From Spinacia oleracea (lineage: Eukaryota > Streptophyta > Magnoliopsida > Caryophyllales > Amaranthaceae), in NCBI RefSeq assembly GCF_020520425.1, contig NC_079491.1:7985143-8049142 (forward strand): DNA of 64,000 nt, read 5' to 3'. How positions within the stretch are numbered: position 1 is the first letter of the stretch; every line of letters starts with the position of its first letter. Under the pieces are notes generated by a model. The model had not been told where the DNA came from and searched no databases. It worked only from the letters and a program-made list of their open reading frames with translations. A program made the translations under genes and the position numbers. Of the stretch, positions 22,901 through 31,900 are shown in pieces.

Positions 22901-24206
22901 ACTATTTTACAGTTGCATCTTTCTGTTTTTCTTCTATTTGAAGTCAAGTATGAACTGTAAATTTTGCATTATTGGAGAGTTTGGAATATCTTTAGTTCTT
23001 TACTCTTTAAGTAATCTAGTATCGAGTAATGGAATCATAAAACACAAGAATTATCTGTGCGATCACCATGGATGGAAATTCCACAATCAGTACATCGAGT
23101 GAAATATTGTAACCACAATGACAATAGTATATCCCGAACTAGTATAAATAAGTTATTTGAACTGCCTTTGTTTTTTTGTTCAAAATGAGCATGCAGCATA
23201 CTCATCATGCATTACCATTTACCATTTACCACTTACCACAAGATATTCTGTTGTCTGACATTCCCATTGAGCAAGGTCATTTCATCAGTGTCACTTTTCT
23301 GCTTGTGTTGAAGTGAACCGTCATTTAATTCTTTGTTCATTGTACAATTACAGAATGTAAAAGCAGTATTTGATTCTGCAATCAAAGTAGTCATCAAGCC
23401 ACCTCAGAAACAAAAGGAGAAGAAAAAGAAGCCAAGACGAGGCTTTACAATGTTAGTGCCCCTCCCTCTATTTTGTATTGTGTCATTGCATAGCTTTATA
23501 ATCCTTACATGCACTATGATTGAGTCACCCAAAGACTGAAAGCTGCTTCTGGGGCAGTCCACTACTAGGAATACTTAACTTGTAACAAGTTATGTCTTAA
23601 AGTCGCTACTGGGATTAACTGAACTGGCGTTCCAATAATCCAATGAAGTTAAATTGTACGTAATACCTAAAAAAAGTGAATGTGCATAATTGATGATGTG
23701 TTAATATCAAAACCAGAGGTTTCATATGCAGTAGTAGTGGCCTATTGTAATTGTAACTCAGAGGCACCCCTGCTTGGTAAGTTTGGCTTGGTAAGTTTGG
23801 CTGCGTCACTAACTCTTTGTCAGCTTTGCGGTAAAGAAACTGTGGCATTACTTGCAATCCTTGTCAATCTACTCTTATTCAAATAGAATAAAGCCCCAAG
23901 ACATATTTGATTAGTAGCTATAGGGAATAGTTTAGTTAAGTTCAGATAAATAAGTTCAGTTAAGTTCAGTTCAGGAAAAATAAGAGTTACCCAAACACAC
24001 TTTATAACTAAATAAGTTTTAATAAGTGATAGGTTCAGTTAAGTTCAGATAAGTCAGAAAAATAAGTAAAAATCAGGTGAAAAGAACGCACCTAGTAGCT
24101 ATAAGGAATGGTCTCTTTATATCTGTTACACATGAGATTGAATAACATTAAAATTCCTTTCTGCAGGAATCTCTGTTGCCAGAAGAGCTTCCCGTGTCTC
24201 AAATGA
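19937..24206 (+). CDS. ROP/RAC small GTPase, type II (ROP10/ROP11-like)
   Basis: Plant Rho-family GTPase, a membrane-attached molecular switch controlling polarity and hormone (ABA) signalling. Exons: 19937-20041, 20451-20538, 20690-20799, 21125-21188, 22339-22403, 22500-22565, 23354-23451, 24167-24206, giving 211 residues. Motifs: P-loop GDGAVGKT (15-22), switch [10 protein letters not shown] (37-45), switch [13 protein letters not shown], NKxD equivalent TKLD, and CSSKTQQNV. Eight exons, with the last intron cutting the hypervariable tail, is the type-II ROP structure. The polybasic stretch [11 protein letters not shown] is followed by [16 protein letters not shown] and a stop. The usual GC-CG acylation box is imperfect there: the first Cys is Phe. 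Cysteines that could be acylated remain. The last exon is only 40 bp, so the acceptor (ttctgcag) should be checked. Confidence 0.94.
21682..21895. mobile_element. MITE in ROP intron 4 (family shared with 54.4 kb)
   Basis: Ends tactccctccatccctaa and ggacaaagggagta are imperfect inverted repeats (~30 bp). The interior (gtgagagtaaaattgtgg, gacggcctaaaatga) closely resembles the element at 54391-54545, so both belong to one mariner/Stowaway-like family. Non-coding. Confidence 0.75.
22610..22880. mobile_element. Probable MITE in ROP intron 6
   Basis: Begins tactccctccgttcctaaataagtgacgtattt, the canonical left end of this MITE class. The right end is eroded (about tttatggagtac, 22868-22879), so the boundary is approximate. 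Non-coding. Confidence 0.5.
23925..24095. repeat. Dispersed AAGTTCAG-type repeat in ROP intron 7
   Basis: Repeated taagttcagataa / gttaagttcag units, the reverse complement of the repeat expanded in DEG9-A intron 1. Its end ggtgaaaagaac mirrors gttctctttacct there. It ends about 70 bp before the last exon. Confidence 0.5.
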
Positions 24207-24851
24207 ATTTGTTGCTTGACAAGTACGGCTTTGTCATTCACCAACTGACGCAGATATTCTCACGTTCAGGCTACCAGCCATCGCTGACATCATCACCACT
24301 TCCCACGTCACAGGACTTATATCATACACTGTCATTCGATATGTAGATGCTGTCAATAGTAGTCTTCTAGTCACTCAACATGTTACTCATCCCTGTATAT
24401 GCAGTCTGTGATATTTAGTTCCTCTAATCAATTCGTTTTTGATGATCATAGTTGTTTACTCGAGGAAGCGATACTGATTAGCCGAAATTAAACGAATGAT
24501 GTTCGAACATTTCTTGCCTGTTTTCTAGTGAAAGATTCTTTACAGTTCTTTAACACTACTGCAATAATAACTCAGTTTGTACTTAATTACTGGATTTCTG
24601 ATATTATGAAACAACACTTCCTGTGTAAGTGATCTTCACCTTTTGTTTAGATAATACTCTTGATTGTATTAATTAATTTCGATCTTTGAACGAAGATTAG
24701 CCTGCAACCTTGTGATTACATGCTTAATTTTTTCAGTAATTGTGATTACATAGCTAGCTAATTGTCAGTCCCAGGTTCAACTACTCAAGGACTACATGGG
24801 TTGTGCTTGGTAGTTTGGGTGTCTGCTGAATATGCTTGGAATCTAATCTAA

Positions 24852-25469
24852 TCTAATATATATATATATACGAAGGAGGCATATTTGCTGAAATATTAGA
24901 GCGTCACCTAGGATTACTATTGGTTTCGGCCAATAAAAAATAAGATTTCTAATTTATTTTTGAATTAAAAAAATCAAGTGCCACGTAGATATTTAATTAA
25001 TTAATTAATTACTAATATATACAACTCCATCTAAAATCAAACACTATAATAATTTAAAAAAAAATCTAAAATAAAATTCATCCAAAATCAAACACTAATC
25101 TAAAATAAAATAAATAAAATTCATTATCCAATATTAGAGCGCTATGTAGAAAATCTAATGATTTCGGCCAATGATAAATAAGATTTCAAAATTAATTTTG
25201 AATTAAAAAAGTCGAGTGCCACGTAGATAATAATTAAACGCCATGTAGATATTTTAATTAATTAATTAATAAGATTACGCATATACAATTTCATCCATAA
25301 ACAAACACTCTCATAATTTTATTTTATTTAAATCTAAAATAAAATTCAATGCAAAATCAAAAACTAATTTAATCTAATACGAAGTATATAAAATTGGTAT
25401 ATACATAGGAGTTTTATTTAAACATAACAATTTAATAGAATTCGTGCATCGCACGGGCTAAAATCTAGT
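24852..25469 (+). mobile_element. Non-autonomous Helitron-like element
   Basis: The right end has a short hairpin CGTGC-atc-GCACG (25444-25456) followed by ggctaaaatCTAGT, the standard Helitron 3' terminus (hairpin then CTRRT). The left end TCTAATATATATATATATAC starts with TC. The ~620-bp interior is AT-rich and non-coding and contains two diverged copies of one ~200-bp block (attagagcg...tttcggccaat...gtgccacgtagat, near 24897 and 25134). The exact left boundary is uncertain because TCTAA is repeated there. Confidence 0.65.
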
Positions 25470-25936
25470 AATCAACTAATTACGGAATAAGAAAACGAAT
25501 AATGCTATTTTTATTTTTATTTTGTTTGGCGCAAATTAAGCACAAGGGAAATATGAACATCTTATAAGAGTAATGTAACTTTTACTAAATAATCGAAAAA
25601 AATACACACAAAGCAAAATAAATCGACCAAATTAACAATACCATTAAATTTCTTTTTAAAAAAAAAAAAAAAAACAATACTTATAACATTACCAAAAAGT
25701 TGATCAACAACTAATTAAACAACTATTCTTGTAAACATCCATAATTCCATTACCATAAGAAACCTATATTTTCGATTCGAAGGGCGCACAAAAAAAAAAA
25801 AAAAACTAAACTTGATTTTCAATAACACTAAACCTTGATCCTTACGTCTTAAATCTTGATCTTCGTCATCTTAATCTCGAACCGTGATGTTGACTTTGAA
25901 TCTCGACCTTAGCTCTTCAAATCCACATCATCCATC
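25470..25936. other. AT-rich intergenic stretch
   Basis: Contains A-runs (25658-25673 and 25791-25805) and no gene, repeat border or RNA that I can support. The lower part may be the 3' UTR of the minus-strand gene ending at 25937. Confidence 0.5.
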
Positions 25937-26216
25937 TCAAACTTCCGAATTCTTTAATTTCTGTCCATGCCATAATATAACATCGTCTTCTTCTTCGTTG
26001 TCGTCTTTACAACAACGATAATTACCATGGTGTTTTCCTTCAACTTTCGGCACTTCATTATTATTATTAGTAGTAGTAGTACTACTACTTTCAGCTTGTT
26101 TCGAGTCCAAGTAATCGAGCCATAAATTCTCGCTATCAATAATACTAATTTCAGCTTGCTTCGTGTCCAAGTAATCTAGCCATAACGTGTTGTTACCAAT
26201 AACCTCTCTATTATTA

Positions 26217-26256
<40 letters not shown>

Positions 26257-26500
26257 CGTTATTAACATCATAATCACCAATGCAAGAAATTTGATCAAAT
26301 AAATCAGTACCTACACATTCAGCCATAGTAAGTGTATAAGGATACACGAGCTCATCATCACAATACTTAAACTTGTTAGCTTCGTCGGTGAGAGCGATAA
26401 GGGCAAAGTACAATTCATCGCCCAAACATTGACGACGAACATTTAGTTCCAAAGCATCAAATTGGGATTGAAGTTCAATCAATTCCTTAGCTATACCCAT
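25937..26500 (-). CDS. Hypothetical protein with poly-Asn tract (187 aa)
   Basis: I do not recognise this gene. It is a single uninterrupted ORF with an amphipathic, Leu-rich N-terminal third (starts MGIAKELIELQSQFDALELN), then an Asn/Asp tract encoded by a TTA/AAT microsatellite, then two copies of LWLDYLD(T/S)KQAE about 25 residues apart, then a Thr/Asn-rich linker and an acidic region ending DVILWHGQKLKNSEV. No signal peptide or membrane segment is evident. The complex N terminus, the repeated motif and the absence of stops argue for a real gene. It could be a small regulatory or lineage-specific protein. Single-exon structure and lack of known homologues keep confidence moderate. Confidence 0.5.
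26210..26256. repeat. (TTA)n microsatellite encoding poly-Asn
   Basis: Triplet repeat tta/att, interrupted twice by tcat/tcgt, inside the hypothetical gene. On the minus strand it reads AAT and encodes Asn with Asp interruptions. Triplet length change would keep the frame. Confidence 0.9.
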
Positions 26501-26859
26501 TGAATTTGGTTTACCTATACAGAAAGAATAATTAAGGATGTAAACTTTTGATTAGGGAATTAAGGTTGTATGATTTTGATTAGAGAGTTTTCAATTTATA
26601 GCATTGGAGTTCCTAAGTGGAACTGGAATAGGATTAATTATAATTTACGATAATTATACAGTAACAAATTAATAACTTCAAAGTAGATTAACTTACCTTA
26701 AAATCCTTAGTGAACTAAAATTTTAAAAAAATACGAGTACGAAAGTAACGAATTCTTGAATATAATCTTGTAAGAAAAAAAATATTAAAAAGACAAAGTA
26801 TACATGAAATTTTATTCAAAGGGTGTTGCACGCACAGGTCAGACTTAGACAAAGTAGGG
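26501..26859. other. Upstream region of the hypothetical gene
   Basis: AT-rich; probable 5' leader and promoter of the minus-strand gene starting at 26500. I see no other gene or element here. Confidence 0.4.
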
Positions 26860-27916
26860 TAGGGATGTCAATGAGGCGATACGCTCATGAACAACTCGTG
26901 AACAAGCTCGGTCAAAACTCGTTCATTAGTAGATAAACGAGCTTGAACAAAAAATTTAAGCTCGTTTAATAAATGATAATAGCTCGAACAACCTAGTGTT
27001 AATTTGGCTCGTTTAGGCTCGCGAACAACTCGTTCATGTTCGTTTCCAAGCTCGTCCGTGTTCGTTTACAAGCTCGTTTAAAAGATCGCGAACAACTCGT
27101 TCTCTTTCTCGTTCGTTCATGATCGTTTATATTAAATTTCTAAAAAAATATTTATAGTAAATATAATAAATTATTAACAAACAATATTAATGATATTATT
27201 CATATAATTATGCTACAATTAAGGGTAAAAAATCAACTACATACTACTACCTCCGTTCCTTAATGTTCTTTACGTTTACTATTTGCACGCACTCTAATGC
27301 AATATTTAACCACTTATATATCCATTTCTGTATGTGAAAAAATTATAAAAATTTGATATTTTGAAAATACATAACGAGACCAATCTAACAAGATCTTATA
27401 TGATAACGTTTTGATGTATACAACAGTGAGAATCCACGGTCAAAGTTTTCATACTTTATACACATATTCCAAAGCGTAAAGAACATTAAGGAACAGAGGT
27501 AGTAGTATACTATCAAAACCATATATGTGTACTATTCTTATTTCTTCGATCAATGATATTATTAAAATTCTTAAAGGTCAAAACCCTCAAGTTTATGTTT
27601 TTATGTTTTATAATTTTTAAAAATAATATTTCATTTATTATAATCGTTTAAATTCGATCTTGCTTGTTTATTAAGGCTCGTTTGTTAAAAGCTTGTTTAT
27701 TAAGGCTCGTTTGTCAATAGCTCGGCTCTGATCGAGCTTGAACTTAAACAAGCTACTCGTGAACTAAGCTCGAGCAAAAAACATAAATGGGCCAAGCTCG
27801 AACAGGAAAAATGAAAGCTTGGTTAAGCTCGGCTCGAGCTCGAGCTCGGAAATTTCTTATCAAGCCTAGCTCGAACATCCAAATAATCGGCTCAGCTCGG
27901 CTCGTTGACATCCCTA
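26860..27916. mobile_element. hAT-like non-autonomous element with nested MITE
   Basis: TAGGGATGTCAA at 26860-26871 is mirrored by TTGACATCCCTA at 27905-27916, a perfect 12-bp terminal inverted repeat of hAT-like type. The sub-terminal regions on both sides are packed with GCTCG/CGAGC units (gaacaagctcg, aagctcgttta, ggctcgagctcgagctcgg) in inverted orientation. No transposase is present. A second MITE is inserted at 27242-27507. A flanking 8-bp duplication is not obvious. Confidence 0.6.
27242..27507. mobile_element. MITE nested in the hAT-like element
   Basis: Left end tactactacctccgttcctt continuing aatgttctttacg is matched by the complement at the right end (cgtaaagaacattaaggaacagaggtagtagta). 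This is a ~33-bp terminal inverted repeat with one mismatch, so it is younger or better preserved than its host element. Confidence 0.85.
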
Positions 27917-28420
27917 ATGTAAAGGCCCTGTGTCAAAGCACCGTTTAGACACTACAACTAGTCGGACAAGAAGGTGTTGTCCTTCGACTCGTCGACGCTA
28001 CCGAACTTCATTCACCCTTAAACTCATCAAGGGGCACCACCACACCACCCTGCCACATAGGAAATCGTGTCGTCCTCTTACTTACCCTCAAAACCCGTGC
28101 AATTTTCAATCTAGAAATCATATGTTCTTCTCTGTACTGTAGAGGGGCAGGACTAAGCTAAATCGAGTCCATTCCAACCGGTAAAGTACATATAAGAGAG
28201 TCTAGCCCCAGGGATTAGTATTCTTCTTGCATTGGGTCACACTCACACAAATTTAGCCTCCTCGATCCCATGGCTAAACTACGTTATATGTAGACCTTTC
28301 AGGGTCCAGACTAAAAACTGTAGAGTGACATTCTTTGTCGAAACTAGATATTAGCTAATCTTCCCCAAATCTCCAATCCTTTAGGGCTTCGACTCCGACG
28401 ATGGTATAGCCTATCCCAAC
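27917..28420. other. Intergenic stretch left of the LTR retrotransposon
   Basis: Moderate-GC sequence with a short 70-codon ORF (27930-28142) lacking any recognisable feature. I see nothing supportable except the 5-bp CCAAC (28416-28420), the left target-site duplication of the retrotransposon. Confidence 0.5.
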
Positions 28421-28578
28421 TGTTTGGGCTCCCAATTGATTCTCAATTGGGCCACTAAGTCCAAAGCCCAATGGCTCTAAACAAACAGCATCAAACCCAC
28501 CAATGGCTAGTCAGCCATCCATCAAGGCCCAAGGCCCAAAAGCAATAAATGACCTATGGGCATTTATTATGCAAACAC

Positions 28579-28586
28579 TATAAATA
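28579..28586 (+). promoter_or_regulatory. TATA box of the 5' LTR
   Basis: TATAAATA followed by GG in the 5' LTR, about 340 bp before the gag start. It would define the U3/R border shortly downstream. The same site occurs in the 3' LTR at 39701-39708. Confidence 0.75.
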
Positions 28587-28702
28587 GGCCGCCAAGGCTC
28601 ACACCTCAAGGTACGTCCAATTTATCGCCTTAAGACTACTCTTCTAGAGAACTTCTCTCTAGAATCCGAGCATCGTTCTTACTTAGGCATCGGAGGGGCT
28701 TT

Positions 28703-28722
28703 CCTCGGAAACACCCCCGAGG
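28703..28722 (+). promoter_or_regulatory. Conserved LTR leader hairpin (element 1)
   Basis: CCTCGG-aaacaccc-CCGAGG. It is preceded by GCATCGGAGGGG and followed by CTAGT, as in element 2 (55910-55928), where the stem is CCTCGA...TCGAGG. The closing-side pair changes from G-C to A-T on both strands, which supports RNA structure in the R/U5 leader. Confidence 0.6.
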
Positions 28723-28849
28723 CTAGTGACTTTGCTCTTGTGCAGGTGAATTCGGACTCTACTCATTCAAACAAGCAAGATCTTCAACACATACAAAAGG
28801 GCCTTCCTTCGAAGCCCATTGTTTCCATCTTTACAACACCGGAACAATT

Positions 28850-28867
28850 TGGCGCCGTCTGTGGGGA
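28850..28867 (+). other. Primer binding site of element 1
   Basis: TGGCGCCGTCTGTGGGGA begins 4 nt after the 5' LTR end. The TGGCGCC start pairs with a tRNA ending GGCGCCA. I do not assign the tRNA species. Confidence 0.8.
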
Positions 28868-28916
28868 AGAACACTTCAAAGCCTTTGAAAGACATCAATC
28901 ACCTCTTTCCGCGAAA

Positions 28917-31900
28917 ATGGTGAATGATGTTGTTAACAACAATGACGACGATATGATGGTGCGGTCAGATTCAGAATCTGACCAAGAGGAGCACCCTCAA
29001 TCGATGGCGAGGTCACAGCCAAGCAGAGCTACGACCGCCACAAATGTAGGACCTCCGATTCCAACTAGAGAAGAGCTCACTGCGGCCATGACCATCATGC
29101 AAAACTTCCTCTTCAATGAGAAGCAGCAAGGACTGGCAAATGACCGCAGAGAAGAGAGGAGGACCAGGCGAAGGCTGAACGAGCCACCCAGTGCGGAAGT
29201 GTCCAGACCCGAACGAGAACTCCTTCCCTTGACAGGTACGCACTTGACGTCGAGGTGGATGGAAAGCACGTGGGACACCCAAAAAAGGGCACAACAGCAA
29301 CCAGATTGGTTTGCGAGACCATCGCCTACTCCAACGGCTCTCCAAAGCGAATCGACTACTCGTAACACTCGGGTCCGAAGCTCGGTGCTCAGCAGGTTGA
29401 GGCCCTCGGTCCACTCAAGGTTAAGACCCTCGATCCATACGAGACTCGGGGTGGGCGAACCAAGCAGATCTGGCGAACGACCCGAGGTCAGTAGCCGAGA
29501 GAGAAGAAGAGACAGGAGGCATGATCGAACCCCTAGCCCCCATCGTACGCCCGAACGTTCTAATCACAGAACCTCGGCAAACGAAGGCATCAGGGCTAGA
29601 CTCGGGAAAAGAATCATGACTCCCACGTCATCCCCTTTCTCGGACGAGCTGATCATGGAAGAAATACCGAAGGTAAGACTGCCAGCGCACCTAACCTACA
29701 GCGGAATCACAGATCCGAGGGATCATGTCATCTCCTACGAGCAGCAAATGTTCTTGAGTCCCTACTCCGAAGCATGTTGGTGTAATTATTTCCCAACCAC
29801 GCTAACCGGAGTGGCGGGAGAGTGGTTTAGATCGCTGCCGAAGGGATCGATCAAGAGCTGGAAAAAGCTGAAAAAGAGATTCTGCACACAGTTCGTGAGC
29901 AACAATCGCCCCGAGCGAACCACAGCAGAACTGACCTCAATCCAACAAGAAAGAGACGAAAGTCTGAGAGAATTCATGGCCAGATTCATGAAGGAATCAA
30001 CAAACATACCAAACTTGCAGCCAGACGTGGCCATCTTCGCCTTGAAGCACGCGCTCCAGGAAGGGAAATTCCGTGACGAACTCTCAATGAAGAACCCCTC
30101 CAGAATAGCTGACGTGCTCCAAATGGCTGATGCGTTCATCAGAACCGAAGAGTTCAACAAGGCCGCTGCAAGATTGAAAGGATCGTCGGATCCGAGAGAC
30201 ACAAAGAATACCCAGAGCAAGCCCGAGGGCAGCTCAAGGAAGGGGAAAGAGAAAGTAGGAGCTAGAGAGATGAGCCCGAAGAAAGACGGGAGAAGGGGTG
30301 AACTTCAACCCAAATACACCAACTACACTCCACTAGCTCTGCCCCGAAAAGAGATATTTAGCCTCAACAGAAATGATGAAAAGTGGAAACTACCGGGGAA
30401 GCTCAAGTCCAACCCAGCTCGGAGAAACAAGAACAAGTGGTGCGAGTTCCATGATGACTTCGGTCACCACACCGAAGAATGCAACTCACTGAAAGACAAC
30501 ATTGAGGACCTCGTTCGCCGAGGCTACCTGAAACAGTACTTGTTAGACCGAAGGGAGGAAAAAGAAAAGGCCGCCAGTGGCAAACAACATGAGCAACCCC
30601 AGAAGAGGGTCTACGAAGCAACAGGACCTAAGAAAAACGACATCCTGGTGGTGTTCGGGGGGCAGAAGTCTGGCCAGGCCAGCAAGAAACACCTAAGAGC
30701 CCTCTCCCATCGGGTCAACTTCAGCGCGGTGGGAGACAACCAGCCACACCCCCCGAACATGACCTTCACTGCTGATGATTGCTTCGGAGTCCAGTACAAA
30801 CATGACGATCCTCTGGTCATTTCCATGGACCTCAACAACCACAACGTACATCGAGTGTTAGTCGACGGAGGAAGTGCCGTCAATATCATCTTCAGAAACT
30901 GCTTCGAGCAGCTGATCCTCGAAGAGCCAGAGGAAGCACTGACGAAAGTCAGTTATCCTCTGATCGGATTCAACGGATCCGCAGCTATCCCTCGAGGAAA
31001 GATCACCCTGCCAGTCACAGTGGGCGAAGGCCAGGCAGCAAAAACCCTTCGGGACGAATTTTTGGTGATGGACTGCGACTCCGTATACAACGTAATCATG
31101 GGGAGAACCATGATTCACAAGATGCAAGCAGTCCCCTCCACATACCACCAGCTGATGATATACGTCTCGGATGCAGGATTCGCCGAACGAATCAGAGGTG
31201 ATCAAGAAGTGGCGAGAAGAACCTGCCACACTGCTGTCCGAAAGCCCAAACTAGGGGACGGCCCCGAGGAAGAAAAAGGAGCTACGGGAGAGGAAAGCGA
31301 GGCAAAAAGGAGAAGAGCAAGCACGAGCAGCTTGTCTCCCGCAGAAGTTGATGCCCGCCCCGAAACCATATCTCCCGAACCAGATCAAGAAATGGAGGAT
31401 ATCTTCCTCGAAGAGGATTCAGACAGGAGCGTCCGAATAGGCAAGGGCCTAAGCTCGGGGCTCCGAATCGATTTGATCCGATTACTCAGGGATCATAAAG
31501 ACATCTTTGCATGGTCAGCAGCAGATATGCCAGGGATAAATCCGAAGCTGATTTGTCACAAGCTGGACGTCAACGCTGAAGCTCGGCCAGTCAAGCAAAA
31601 AAAGAGGAACTATTCCTCGGAGAAAAACAAAGCCATCGCCGAGGAGGTGAAAAAGTTGCAGGAGGCCGGATTCATTGAACCATGCATGTATCCGAAATGG
31701 CTGGCCAACGTGGTGATGGTCAAAAAAGCGAATGGCTCCTGGCGAATGTGCGTGGATTTCACAGACCTGAACCGAGCCTGCCCCAAAGACTGCTATCCCC
31801 TGCCAAGGATAGATCAATTGGTTGACTCCACCAGCGGCCATGCACTGCTCAGCTTCATGGATGCCTTTTCAGGCTACCACCAAGTATTCATGCACCCCGA

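Larger units (their letters stand above)
28421..28846 (+). repeat. 5' LTR of element 1
   Basis: TGTTTGGGCT...CCGGAACA, 426 bp. It contains a TATA box (TATAAATA, 28579-28586) and, about 120 bp downstream, a hairpin (28703-28722). Reading against 39543-39968 line by line I found no difference. Confidence 0.96.
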
